A stretch of 64,000 nt of DNA from Adenophora triphylla var. japonica (GCA_022495995.1 JAFEMH010002339.1:124001-188000), one strand, 5' to 3'; positions 44,658-56,285 are shown, numbered from the stretch's first letter. Translations and numbers: made by a program. The notes: generated from the letters alone by a model not told the origin.

Positions 44658-47600
44658 ATGGAACACGGGGAAGGTGCTTTTCAAGGCCAAGGACGTGGCC
44701 CGGTAGCGGAGAGACGATTGGAGCTCGTCCGGATGAGGAGGCACTATACTCTTTCGCAATCGATTGCGGAGGAGCCCTACCCCGATGCTTGGCAACATTG
44801 GGCTTCTGATCCGAGTCTCCGAACGGTATACTTCGAATCTTTTCATTCCCTTTGTTGATTTCTTGCTTGAGATTGAATTTTGGGTGATTTTTGAATTTTT
44901 TTTTTTTTGAAAATTCGAATGATTAATGTTCTTGGCTTTGAATCTTGATTTTGATGCTTTGCATGTTGTAATGAGTATATGGGTATCCCAAAATATGCAT
45001 TTTGCTTGGAAAAAGAATCGGCATTTTCGCCATTTTTTTTTTGTAAATTCGAAAATTATGAATTGTGATTTTTTTTTTTTGAGTATTGATCTTGATGATA
45101 TGCATGTCGCAATGAATTTGTTGGTGTTTCAAAATGTGCATTTTGCTTGAGAAAAGAATTGGCATTTTGCCAACATGAGATGATGATATGAATGTATGAT
45201 TTTTTGATTTTTTTTTTTGAAAGGTGGGACGAATTTTTCCTCCCGTTGAATGCATGTTATTTTATGAAAACGGGACAGAGTTTTTACTTCCGTAGGAATG
45301 CATTTTTTTTTTGATGAATGTATGCATGTCTTATGAAAAATGGGACGGAGTTTTTGCTTCCGTAGGATGTAGGATTTTTTTTTTGAGATGATGAATGATA
45401 TGCGTGCATGCATAGGAACTTCTTTTTTTTTTTGAAAATGGGACGGAGTTTTTACTTCCGTTGACTCTTTGTATGAAAGATTTTTTTATTTTTTTTTTTC
45501 ATGAATGTTGATTGGGATTTGCTGAAAACTGTCTTTTTTGTGCGAGAAAAATGGGGCTATGCTCATTGTATGCTGTTATGCTGTCGAATTTTCTTTGAAA
45601 TTTCATGATGCATATGTATGCTCTTTTTTTTTTTGTGCAAATGCAAATGCAAATTTTTTTTTTGACATTTTTTTTTGTTTTATTGCAGGGTGGAAACAAC
45701 TACGTTACGGAGCAGCTGAACAAGATGAAGACTCGAGGATCAGTGGAGTCTGTGGTTGACTTGTGGGACCGGCTTCCGAATGCGGGCCGAGGAGCTTTGC
45801 CGAGTCCGAGACAGATTGTTGTTGAGACCGGGCTTTGGGAGTTTGTTGAGTGCATGAGGGGATTGGTCAAATTCTCTAAGAGCAAGGGCCTGATGTTTGC
45901 TTTGGCGCAGCATTGGTGGGATGCGACCCACACGTTTCACTTCTTTTGGGGCGAGGCTACGGTTATGCCTTCTGACTATGCTGCGATCACGGGTTTGTCC
46001 TTCAATGGACGCAACATTGAGTGGCGGGACGGCTACAGCGATGCGGATCTGCAGGCTCTTCTGGGATTTTCCCCTATTCCCAAAAAGGGGATGGGGATGG
46101 AGTATGCGGTGGTCTACGGGAAGATTGTGGAGACCATTGTGAGTTACGAGGCTGGGAGGAGAGGATAGGCGCCGATCGATTGCCAGTGGCCTTCTTATGG
46201 TTTGCTTTCTCGAGCACCCTCTTTGGACATGCCGAGGGGACGGCAGCCTTTGCCTTCGAGGTCCTTAGAGGACATGGAGATGGCCGGAGACGTCTCCCGG
46301 GAGAAGCCGGGCCGGGCAGAGCTTTACTTTGCTCTCGATAGGTAATGGAAGGCCGCGAGCTCACTTGTACCGCTTTGAGTTTGCCCCGGAGGTATAAGCT
46401 CTCTTTGATTTCCCTTTTTTCTTGAGCACACACTTTTCTTTTGACCGGATTGATTGGGTTTTTACCTTTCGCAGTATGGGCGTTGGAGTTTTTTCATGTC
46501 ACGATGTGGCGGCACCTGGCGGAGTACGTCGGGCGTATCCGGCCATGCATTCTTGGTCCAAGCATGCCCGGGAGAAGATAAGCTCCAGGGGGCGTACGAC
46601 TCTCAGTACGCGGATTGCCTTCCTTCGACGGAGGCCGAGACGGATGAGAGGATGATATTCTATCCACAGGATCGCTTCGAGGTGGCGCACTCGAAGGGCG
46701 CCGAGATTTGGACTGTGCAATGAGGATTCTCGAGAGGTCCGACTCGCGATGCCTATTATCCGGGAGAGAGGGTGACGCGCCATGGCGTGAACTCGCCTTT
46801 GAGGACACCGGTGGAGCCTCCCGCCGATATGATGCACCCGAGTGACAGATCTCGTGACTGGGATGATTACCAGGCCTGGCCAAAGACTTCTCGGCATTTG
46901 TGGCGGTTGAGCCGTACCCGTATTTGTTTTGAGGAGGCCGAGGATGCCCTGTGTTCCTGGATAGAGAGGGTTGGGATCCCGCGGTACCCTCGGACGGATT
47001 TTTCATATATCCAGGATGGGGTCCGATTGAGGGTGCAGATCCCTCACTCGAGCGGCTTCCACGAGCTTTCCGCCTCGTCCGGTATGAAGGTATGGCTTCT
47101 TTTTTTTTTTTTTTCTCTTTGTCTTTTCTTTTCTTTCCTGTCATCATTTTTCGCTTCAACTGTTCCTGACGCTTTTGCTTTTGTGCAGTTTTCGGAGGTG
47201 GTCATCGAGAAGCTGACGAAGCAAGTGATCGGAGCTAAGAGATTCATCAGGAGGATGGTCGCTTACGGGGCTCCTCAGGCTAGAGCAAGGCGACCACGGC
47301 CGGCGCCTGTCAGGCGGGAGGCTTCCCCTATTCGTTCAGAGACTTCTTCAGAGACTCCTCTGTCTCCTCACATTGATCCTCGCGCGGTACTACCTTCGGA
47401 CCACGTCATTCTCGGAGATCCTTACGGGCAGGGGCACGTTTGGCAGCATGGTGGGTCGTCTTCGTACGTCCAGGAATCTGACGCCTTCACCTTCGGATAT
47501 GATTTTTTCGCAGATCTCGGCTTGCCCTATCAGAGCGTGCCGGTTGGTCCTGACGAGCCTCTCTCTGGAGACGAGGACGATTCTGAGCCCGAGATCTTCA

Positions 47601-47674
47601 GGGCTCCTGAGGAGGCGGGCCCGAGTCGCAAGAGGGACCGGGGACAGACGTCGGGCGCTAGAGACTCCGATTGA
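44658..47674 (+). pseudogene. Antisense gene 1: plant mobile domain (PMD) protein, multi-exon
   Basis: Exon 1 44658-44825 (56 codons) joins 45689 in frame over an 863-bp intron with GT-AG ends. Exon 2 carries the PMD core (LPSPRQIVVETGLWEFVE, then THTFHFFWGEATVMPSDYAA and ITGLSFNG). Similarity continues to about 46390 after a frameshift near 46160. A further intron ends with TTTCGCAG at 46474; exon 46475 on gives YGRWSFF and, after a stop at about 46721, a C-terminal region. A 99-bp intron (47090-47188) precedes the last exon, which is R/P/S/E-rich with a KRKR-like end. It lies opposite to pol near the 3' UTR. Confidence 0.72.
44826..45688 (+). other. First intron of the PMD gene with internal repeats
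   Basis: 863 bp between GTATAC and TTATTGCAG. It is rich in T-runs of 8-11 bases and has four degenerate copies of a segment with GGGACGGAGTTTTTACTTCC (near 45226, 45273, 45343 and 45440), each a small CGGAG/CTTCCG dyad. No coding signal. Confidence 0.65.
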
Positions 47675-47734
47675 TTTTTTGAGATTTGAGATTGAGATTT
47701 GAGACTGGGATTGAGATTTGTACAGCTTATGCAC

Positions 47735-47945
47735 ACATTTTTTTTTTGCTCTTTTCTATTTTCTTTTTTTTTTTGGGATGTAATAATTTAGGATTATTGA
47801 TGTTTTTTTTTTATGCACACTCTTCTTTTTCTTTTTTTTTTGGAATGTAATAATTTAGGATTATTGATGTTTGTTTGTTTTTTTTTTTATGCACACTCTT
47901 TTTTTTTTTTTTGGAATGTAATAATTTAGGATTTTATTTTATGAA
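47735..47945. repeat. Three copies of a 67-71 bp T-rich unit after the PMD gene
   Basis: Each unit has GGAATGTAATAATTTAGGAT followed by ATTGATG, then a T-run and ATGCACACTCT. Copies of TAATAATTTAGG start at 47781, 47848 and 47919. The AATAAT/ATTATT dyad and A/T richness fit a repeated 3'-end processing region. Confidence 0.7.
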
Positions 47946-48127
47946 TGCAATGCAGTATGAATGCAGTGTTGCATGAGCCTTATTTTTTTTGGCAAGGGTG
48001 TTAGTGTTTGGTATATGGACTGGTTTGGGAGGTTTTTGCACAGTTCCGAGCAACCGGGACGGAATATTCCTCTTTTGGTGTAGCAAACTTGGATCAAGGT
48101 GCATTTTTCTGATGGAAAGCAAACATA

Positions 48128-48169
48128 TCCGCGCGGAGGAGTCCTGCAGCTGACATTGTCCTTTAATTT
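48128..48169 (+). promoter_or_regulatory. Putative promoter of antisense gene 2
   Basis: A perfect TCCGCGCGGA (48128-48137) is followed after 24 bp by TTTAATTT (48162-48169), a weak TATA-like core about 95 bp before the ATG at 48265. Confidence 0.45.
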
Positions 48170-48264
48170 TGCTCCAGATCTGGTCTCACTTTATTCCAAA
48201 TTCAAATATCCTCCTCAACCTCCAAATCCAAACAAACCATTTTCGGGAGAAAGAGAGAAAATCC

Positions 48265-49815
48265 ATGGAAAACTTTAGAAAAGCTCCATCAAAATTGTCC
48301 CAAGAATCCCAAATGTCATTCTTCAACAAGTTCAAGGATTGGTCCCGGGATATTATGCATGAGAGGAGGTCCTTCTTTGAAGAAAGGTACAAGGTGAAGT
48401 GCTTATGGTCTCTCAAGGAATTGATTCCGGATTACGGTCTTTTGAGGGCTTCTTCCTCATTTTGGGACACTAGGAGGCATGTCTTTTGCCTTTCTTACAA
48501 CGAGATGGTCCCAACCGTCGAAGAATTTCGGGCCTTGCTTGGTGGTCCGGAGGTGGAAGAGATAGCGGTTCCTTTGCCCGGAGGGGCTTCTTTCGTTGAT
48601 AGATTGTGCATCCTGCTTCATCTTTCCCCGGAGGAAGCGCAAGGCATGATCCGTGGTCCCGAACATTTTGATATTTCCGGTCTCCCTGATAGATTTAGGG
48701 GCTTAGGCTTGCTCGACGATGCCTATTGGGATGCCTTTGCACTTTATATGTTTGGCACCCTGTTCATGGTCTATTCCTTTGGGATTTGCCATCGGTCTTT
48801 GCTGGATGTTGTCGTTCACTGTCGCCTGGGCAGAGATGTCGTTCCTTTGATCCTGGGGGAGACTTTCCATGCTCTCTATAGGCTTGCTACCGGGAAGCGG
48901 TATATGCACGGGGGCAGCCCGTTCCTCTTGACCCTGTGGCTGATGGAGCGTTTGGGGATTCTTCGGGAAACTCCCGACATGATCAAGCCTCGACATTTGC
49001 CAGAGGGGGTTGCTGTGGATTTTGATGATCGTGGCTCATGGGAGCGTTGGATGGCTGGTCTCCCGCACGTAAGATATCGATGGTCGATGCCTTGTTGGCT
49101 GGGTGGAGACTCGCAGAGTGCTTCAGACGGGTCTCATGTGGTCATGCTTCCTGGGGCTTTCTCACCCGCCTTCTATATTCCGTCCTTGGTTCTCGAGACA
49201 GCTTCGGCTGGAGCAGGTTCCTTTGGAGAACTTTGATGATATAGCCATCGTGGTGGTGGCTCCTGCTTTCTATGGATGATCCCTGTGTTTCCATTTCTTT
49301 CCCGAGCATGGAGGTATGACGCCTTTCCTCCTCGGGTTATTCTCAGCGTCCGAGACCCGTGTTCCCGACCACTTGGGTACCTGGATTGGTACGAGAGGCA
49401 TTTAGGAGAGACTCGTATGGCTATTTTGAGGCGGCGTGAGGCCATTGTGGGTGTGGAGGACCCGACTGCTTCGAGAGGAGGAGGGCCGAGGCGAGGGCCA
49501 ACCCTCATGACAGAGCGGAGACGCCGTGACCGACTATGAGGCTTACGTCAAGAGACAGAGAGGAGGGCTCCTATGCTACCGCCTAGGCTACAGGAGATGA
49601 GAGATGACGCTAGGGCTACTAAGGCCCCGGCAGAGGCCGGTTTGATAGATCCCGTTCCTATACCAGAGCTTGGTAGGAGGAATACCGACATTTTTCCTGT
49701 TCGTAAAAGAAAACTCGAAGGGGGAAGAAGAGGGGAGAGGCCAAGACGAGTGGCTTGGAGTGACTCCGAGGTTTCCGAGTATCCCTTTCTTGTCATGGCG
49801 TACACATTAGTTTGA
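48265..49815 (+). pseudogene. Antisense gene 2: plant retrotransposon-associated protein of unknown function (DUF7745-like)
   Basis: ATG at 48265 opens 323 codons to 49236. Pattern typical of a plant family found near retrotransposons (DUF7745-like, from memory): WDTRRHVFCLSYNEMVPTVE and EEFRALLGG near residues 65-95, then LGLLDDAYWDAFALYMFGTL and FLLTLWLMERLGILRE. After a frameshift near 49150-49240 similarity continues to about 49540 (YLDWYERHLGE), then an R-rich tail to 49815 (KRKLEGGRRGERPRR). No membrane segment or signal peptide is clear. It stands tandem to the PMD gene, 590 bp downstream, both opposite to pol. An upstream in-frame ATG at 48169 is possible but lies at the predicted TATA region. 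Confidence 0.6.
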
Positions 49816-50252
49816 TTACGTATCTTAGTTTTCTTTTAGCAGTTGCCGCTGTAGGAATGAATCGGGCTTAGACTCATCAAAAAGTTTTTAACTTGTAATG
49901 AATATTTGAATTGCTTCGTAGTTTTTCGAGACGCTTTCATGGTCTCGATCGTTGTATTGATGTCAAAGTATGACTTTTATTTGTGTTTTAGACCGAACCG
50001 TTTCCGCCGCCTACGTTCCCCTCATTTTGAGGAGCTCAGTCTTCGTAGTTCAACCCGATTTTTTTTTGTTTTTTTTTGTTTTTTTTGTTTTGTTTTTTTG
50101 TTTTTTTGTTTTTTTTTTTTGGTGCAACCCCGTTTTTTACCTAGGCCGCCCTTTTCGGGTTTTCAACCTAGTTGGGTATTACTCTTTTAGCACTCCTTCT
50201 TTTTTTTTTTTCTTTTTTTTACGCATAGTATCTCGCGCAGCCTTGTCACCAT
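49816..50252. other. Spacer between antisense gene 2 and integrase
   Basis: Contains long T-runs with G interruptions (50056-50120, 50193-50220). The segment 50005-50060 resembles 20280-20340 of the gag-only element. This is where convergent transcripts would end. No gene recognised. Confidence 0.6.
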
Positions 50253-51090
50253 TCACCGGGTGTACAAAGGGATTTCCGTCGAGGTCCGCAAGTTGCATGG
50301 CTCCTCCGGAGAAGATCTTTTGGACGACATATGGCCCGACCCAAACAGGCTCCCATTTGCCAAGCGGGTTGATACGGACCGGGGTTTTTCTTTCAAAACG
50401 AGATCCCCTTCTCGGATCTCCCGATGCTTTACTTTCTTGTCAAAGGCTCTGGCCATTCTTCCTTGGTAGGCTATGATGTGTTCCATTGCTTTCAATCGGC
50501 GTTCATCTAGCAGGGCCAATTCGTCATGGCGACTCTGGAGCCATTCGACTTCGTTGATCTGGCTTTCCAGCAGTACGTGGAGCGAGGGGATTTCCAATTC
50601 GATTGGGAGCACGGCTTCCATTCCGTATGTGAGGGCAAACGGTGTTTCCCGCTTGCCGTTCGACGGATGTTCTCAGAGCCCCAGAGTGCCAGTGCAACTT
50701 TTCGGGCCAATCTCTCGCCTTGGACAACCATTTTCCGGATGATGTTTTCCAAAGTCTTGTTTGCTTTGCCTCGACGGCTCCGTTGGTTTGGGGCCTGTAA
50801 GGAGATGACTTGTGACGGGTTATTCGAATTCGCGCCACTGTCGCATTCCCCTTCGAAGTGGGATCCATTATCTGAGATGATTTCGGCTGGCAACCCGTAT
50901 CTGCATATGATGTTCTCTTTGATGAAGAGGGCTACTTTCTTTGAGTTGAGGATCTTGTAGGATTTTGCTTCAACCCATTTGGTGAAATAGTCCACGGCTA
51001 CCAGGACGAACTCATGGCCGTTACTGCCTGATGGTGTGATTTTGCCTATGACATCAATTCCCCAAGTGACGAAAGGTCAAGGGGTTGTCA
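50253..51090 (-). pseudogene. Ogre-type integrase core and C-terminal part
   Basis: Minus-strand frames 50995-50507 and 50621-50253. Core motifs DYFTKWVEAKS and SDNGSHFEG, with the catalytic Glu context (NGAVEAK) in a third frame at about 50760. The C-terminal part has ERRLKAMEHIIAYQ and KVKHREIREGDLVL. Multiple frameshifts make it non-functional. Confidence 0.82.
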
Positions 51091-51094
51091 TGCA

Positions 51095-51850
51095 TTATAA
51101 CTCGTGAGGAGGCAAGTGATTAAGATTTGAGTATCGCTGACATTTGTCGCAGCTTTTAACGAACTGGATGCAGTCGGTTTCCATGGAGATCCAAAAGTAT
51201 CCCATTCTCAGTATGATTTGCATCAGAGCTCGAGCATTCATGTGAGGGCCGCAGGTACCACCATGTATTTCTTTCATGAGCTCGGTAGCCTCTTGTTTGC
51301 CGATACATCGCAGGAGGGGGCCTTGATAACGCTTCTTGTATAACATGTTTCCCAAAAGAACATAATGGGAGGCGAGCCGCTTCAGGGCTGAGAGGCTTTT
51401 CGCTTTGATTCCTTCTTTATATTCCCCATCTTCATTTTTGAAGGAGGCTTCTCCGTTCTTAAGGTACTGATAGATCTGAGTGTACCAGGGATCACTGGCC
51501 GGTTCGGCTTCTGCTTCGATTTCGAAACAATAAGCGGGATTTTCTCTTCTCCCGACTCTGAATGGTTTGACGGACTTCCCTTCGGGTATTTCAACGAGGG
51601 AGGCTAGCGTTGCCAAAGCATCTGCAAATCTGTTGCGATCTCTGGGCAAGTAATGAAAGCTGATCTCCTTGAATTGAGTTACTAGCTCTTCCATGTAAGT
51701 GTGATATTTTTGTAGACCCGGGTCCACGGTCTTCCATTTGTTAGAGACCTGATTGATGATGAGGGCAGAGTCACCATACACCTCCAATTCCTTGATATTT
51801 CTTTCAAGGGCGGCTTCCAACCCGGCTATGCAAGCTTCATATTCGGCCGC
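51095..51850 (-). pseudogene. Ogre-type archaeal RNase H end and integrase zinc finger
   Basis: 241 codons: end of the archaeal-type RNase H (VYGDSALIINQV, then RDRNRFADALATLASL), a linker, and the integrase HHCC finger (H-G-G-T-C-G-P-H ... CDKCQ). It joins integrase at about 51090 after a frameshift. Confidence 0.85.
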
Positions 51851-52019
51851 TGTTGGTGACTTCGAAGTTCAACCTCATCAAGCATGGGGTGTGTTCGTCA
51901 AGCAGGATCGACCGTAAGCATTCCTATTCCGTTCCCCTTTTGTTTGACGCCCGTCGAAGAAGAGTTGCCGCCGATTTTCTCCTTCTAGAGCGAAGATTCC
52001 ATCATCGGGAAATTGAGGT

Positions 52020-52523
52020 TCAGTCCTCTGACTCATCACTTGGGAAATCGGCCAAATGTTCTGCCATTATGCGTCCTTTTACGGATTTCCTTGAAACATA
52101 AGTGATGTCATATTCAGCCAAAAAGAACGACCATTTTGCCAACCTCATGGAGATGGAAGGCTTGTCGAACAGATATTTGATGGGGTCTATCCTTGAGACA
52201 AGATGTATCGGGTGAGACCGCATGTAGTGTTTCAACTTTCCCACTACCTGCACCAAACCTCGCGCAAGTCTTCTCGCAAAGCGCAGTAATTGAGTTCGCT
52301 TCCTTGGAGCTTTCGCTACGAAATAGATGGCATTTTCGACCTTGGAATCTTTCTTCTCTTGAGCTAGCATAGCCCCAATTGCCGTATCCGTGACGCTTAG
52401 ATATAGCAAGAGCGGCTTTTGCCGATGTGGTGGGCAGAATCGGGGATTCACAAGGTATGCCTTGATCTGTTCAAAGGCAAACCGACATTCTGGAGTCCAT
52501 TCTGTGTAGGCATTTTTCTTCAT
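52020..52523 (-). pseudogene. Ogre-type RT-linked RNase H
   Basis: 167 codons with EWTPECRFAFEQIKAYL, a TDTAIGAMLAQE block and YDITYVSRKSVKGR, the standard RT-RNase H connection of Gypsy pol. The usual IYYVS block reads IYFVA. Continuous frame in a decayed pol. Confidence 0.82.
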
Positions 52524-52539
52524 CGCCTTGAAGATCGGC

Positions 52540-53340
52540 TCGCAGACGAGGTCACCGATTTACAAAGCGGCTTATGTATTGCAGTCTTCCCATGAAGGAT
52601 TTCACTTCGTCGTTGTCCGGTGGCTTCATTTCAACTATCGCCTTGATTTTCTCGGGGATCTACTTCGATTCCCCGTTCCGTCACCATATATCCTAGCACC
52701 TTACCTCGTCTCACACCGAAGGTGCACTTGGCCGGATTCCCCTCATGCCGCGGTCTCTGAGGCGGCCGAAGAATTTTCTCAAATCAACAAAGTGTCGCCA
52801 TCTCGATCCTCCGGAATGTATTATCATGTCGTCCACATAGACCTCAATTTCTTTGTGAATCATGTCATGGAACAGAGCCGTAGCCGCCTCCGGTACGTAG
52901 CCCCAAAGCATTCTTTAGTCCGAATGGCATGACCGTGTAGCAGATGTGCCCCAAGAGGTTGTGAAGGCCGTTTTGGGCTGATCTTCTTCTCGCCATTTTG
53001 ATTTGGTTGTAGCCGGCAAAACCGTCGACGAAGGATTTGACTTCATGGTTGGCCGTGGAATCTACCAAAATGTCGATGTTTGGCAAGTGGGGAAATCGTC
53101 TTTTGACCGGCTTTGTTCAAGTCTCTCGAAGTCTACGCAAAGACCGGATCTTTCCGTTGGCCTTGGTCACCGTTACTATGTTGGAAAGCCATGTAGGTAT
53201 TCAATGACCCCGATGAACCCCGCCCGAGCATCTTTTCTATCTCCTCTTTCACTTGTAGGGACCATTCGGGCTTAATTCTTCTTAGCTTCGCTTTACCGGC
53301 TTGACTTACGGATCGAGCGGTATTCGATGCTCAACTATGG
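52540..53340 (-). pseudogene. Ogre-type reverse transcriptase, frameshifted
   Basis: Fragments in three frames. 53086-52865 gives FVDGFAGYNQIKMA and VMPFGLKNA. 52911-52711 gives the catalytic box EVYVDDMIIHS, intact. The thumb part near 52540-52720 is in another frame. The RT start near 53300 is shortened. Small deletions of a few bases are scattered throughout. Confidence 0.78.
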
Positions 53341-53559
53341 AAGGATCGAGGCCTCGGCATGTCTTTATAGGACCATGCGAACACATCCACAAATTCTTTT
53401 AGCAGCTCAATTAGGGCATCCCTTTCAAGTCCCTTCAAGAAACTACCAATCAAGGCGTCTCTTTAGGCTCTTCCGCAGCTCCCAAATTCACACTCGTCAA
53501 AATCTCTTCGGCACTTGGGCTCGATTTTCCTCTTCCTGACAACCCGCTTAAAGATTTCT

Positions 53560-54340
53560 TTGATATATTGTTCATTTAATGTGTCTCGCTTCTTCATCTA
53601 GTGAATCGTTATTAACTGTTTTTAGATTATTAGTTAATTCATCATTAGTTAAAGTGGCAATTAAGGGATACTCGTAAAGGTTCGTCATTTCATTGAGAAT
53701 AAGAGGGAATACAAGATTGGCTACAATTTCGTGGTCTTCGTGCGTGAGGCCATCTGGACGATTTGGAAGACTCAAACTCAACAATGAGAGACTCATAGGA
53801 CTTTACAAAGGTTGACACAAAGGGGCGGGGAACCAATCCAAGTTTGGTGATCATTTCTTCTTTGGTCGCGGACGGGCCCGAGAGAGTTTCCCAATTCTTT
53901 AGCGGCATTGCCGTCGAGGCCTCATGACTCTGGGCCGTCTCGTTTCTGTCCTCCTTCCTCGCCGTTGCTATCATCTCTTTGTCTCGAACCGGAATCAATT
54001 GTGTTTGGCGTCCGAAAACCGAGCATGTGGATGTAGGGATCTTCCTCACTCGGGATTTCTATCTCGTCGCAATCCGACCGCTCAATCCGTATGTAAGGAC
54101 GTATTGCGTCTGTGCCGCTGAAAAATCTCATGTCCCATACTCGAGCGGAAAGGCTTAGCAGGCAGTTCAGCAAGGAGGACGTCCCACACGACGTTCATAG
54201 ATTCGAGTTGGGTATGACGATGCTTGTCGATCTTTATCATGAAAATTTCCTGGCTCGGGCAGGTCGTAGAGCGGGTTTGAAGAATGGTGACAAAGCCGTG
54301 ATTAGGAACCGGGGTTTGTGTGCCTTTATCATGGCGGCGT
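53560..54340 (-). pseudogene. Linker between protease and RT of the Ogre-type element
   Basis: Broken frames without a recognised domain, for example 54049-53690 and 54173-53922 (RPYIRIERSDCDEIEIPSEE). The position between protease and RT is that of the long Ogre linker. Low complexity, acidic and partly frameshifted. Confidence 0.5.
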
Positions 54341-55024
54341 TCAATGTTTCCTTCCAAGATGCCTCCAAATGTTGGAAATGACAATTGGATTTGATGAATC
54401 GGACTTCTTCTGAGTCTCGCCGCTGAGTGCGTTGACATAGTTGGCATCACCGGATTCTGGGGGATTCTGACGAGACTTGCCCCGATAGTCCCTTGGTCGA
54501 CTCGGAGGAGGTAGCCCCGGTGTCTGGCTAAGAGCATGCTTGGTAACGGTCTCGGCTTCGTTCCCTATGAGGAAGCTGTCTCCCCTTATGACTTCAAGGT
54601 CCCCTTGTCGGTTAATGAATTTGACACATTGGTGGAGAGTGGAGGCTATGGCTTTCATGTGATGCAACCAAGGGCGCCTAGTAGGGCCGCGAACTCTGAG
54701 GATATCCATTACATGGAACTTTGCGGGCACCATTTGGGTTTCGTACTGCAGTTCCGTAGTCACCTGTCCCCTGTGATGGGACGGACGTGCCATCATATGC
54801 CTTGACCGACCGGGTAGATGGGACCATGTGCCTTTCATTGATGCGCAGGCCCGCATCATGCCGAGGGGCGTGACATTAACGGCTGATCCGTTGTCCACCA
54901 ATACTCCCGGAAGCGATACGGTGTTGAGCTTAATGGTTATGTACAAAGCTTCATTGTGTTGGGAGACATCTCTTGGCAAATCTTCGTCGCAGAAGGTGAT
55001 CATGCCGCCATATAGTGGGATCAT
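54341..55024 (-). pseudogene. Ogre-type aspartic protease
   Basis: 227 codons with GVLVDNGSAVNVTPL, the DNGSA active site typical of Ogre/Tat protease, and after a frameshift the HHRGQVTTELQYET and RPWLHHMKAIASTLHQ blocks. It would cleave the polyprotein; frame breaks make this copy unlikely to work. Confidence 0.8.
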
Positions 55025-56285
55025 AGATTTGGTCCTTGTCCCGGATAGAGAGTCATCAAGCCGCCACTTCGTGCCTTTTTCTTGCGAGGTAGAACCTTTG
55101 ATGAAGCCCCCGGGTTATACCGAGGCCTTTGTGGCGGTTGCCATCTCCGGTCAACATGTTGATTGAGTGGGAGCGCCAAACTCGGCGTTGGTCTTTCTTT
55201 GTCGGTGTGCACTCCTGAGCCGGTCAAACTGACTCTCCTGCGTTCCCGCGGGGATAGATTTCGATTGGCGAGAGTTACCCAGTCCACAGTGATTCTCGCG
55301 TCCGAAAGTCTCAATTCGTCGTTGGCAAGGCTTTTCGTTCCTTTACCCCCGTTTGCTTGGGAAGACTGGCCGGAGTAGAGTACATAATAATCAAATCCTC
55401 CGCATGGTTCCCCGAGCGTACCCACACCGGTATCACCGGCCTCGAATCTCTCCTTCAATTTTTGGCCGGGAGGAAATTTTCTTCTTCTTAGGAGGACGGT
55501 CCTCGTGTATCCAAACCCCGATAGTCCCTTTCAAGGCAATCGGGACAGCCACAGATATCCCACCAAATGTGTTCTACTACTGGTGGTGGATTTGGGACCT
55601 TAGGTTGAGCGGTGGCCGGAACGACTTTGAGTGGAACCGGTCCGGAGATCTGCTGCTGGCTCATCTCGGGAAGCGAGTGGTTGGACTCCGCCGGGATAAT
55701 GAGAGATATTAAGGTCCCTGGGAACAGCATATGTTTGTCCTTCGTGGTAGCCCCCGCCGCTGGGAGATTGTTAAGGTCCCAAAGTGGCGTGTGGCCTCTT
55801 CAATCCAGGCTTGCCGTCTGTTCTAGCGTTCTTCCAAGGCTTTGATGGCCGACCATATTTCTTCAATCAAGTTTCTGGTTTTCATCACTCAGCCGATATT
55901 TGCGGGATCATCACTTTCGAGAGGGGACAACCGACAAGATACCGAACTCTTTCGTCCCCGATCGCTGCTTGGGGCCGCTTGCCCCGTAAGTCGATGGGCG
56001 TGAGTCCCGGCGGTGGAAACATAGGAATCTTGGGGTAGCATCTTGATGTATCCGGACGATTAAGAAGAGGAGGAGAACCTTCTTCCTTCTTTGCGGTAAA
56101 AGTGCCATCGGAATTGAGACCGATAGTCAAACCATGACTTGCGACAACCCCTGTAAGGTCATCAATTTGAGCCTCATGTCGAAGTCTCATCTCGTTTCTA
56201 CCAACCGGATCCAACACGGGTCTGTCCGAGGGATTTTGGAGGACGGAGCAACGTGGTCCCCATCATTACCGGCCGATGCGCACAT
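55025..56285 (-). pseudogene. Remnant gag of the Ogre-type element, core missing
   Basis: ATG at 56283-56285 begins with the same residues as the sister gag (M-x-ASAGNDGD). It then continues directly with the second repeated block of that gag (WIRLV, MRLRHEAQIDDL, then the EEATRHFGTL region) and runs towards GGFDYYVLYSG near 55395. The gag core and knuckle (about 700 codons in the sister) are absent. Several frameshifts and stops. This is best explained by a deletion joining two direct repeats within gag. Confidence 0.72.

Noticed and set aside
46494..47159. 221-codon minus-strand frame across the PMD gene
   Set aside because: R/S/P-rich shadow of the plus-strand exon; the plus strand has domain similarity and splice sites.
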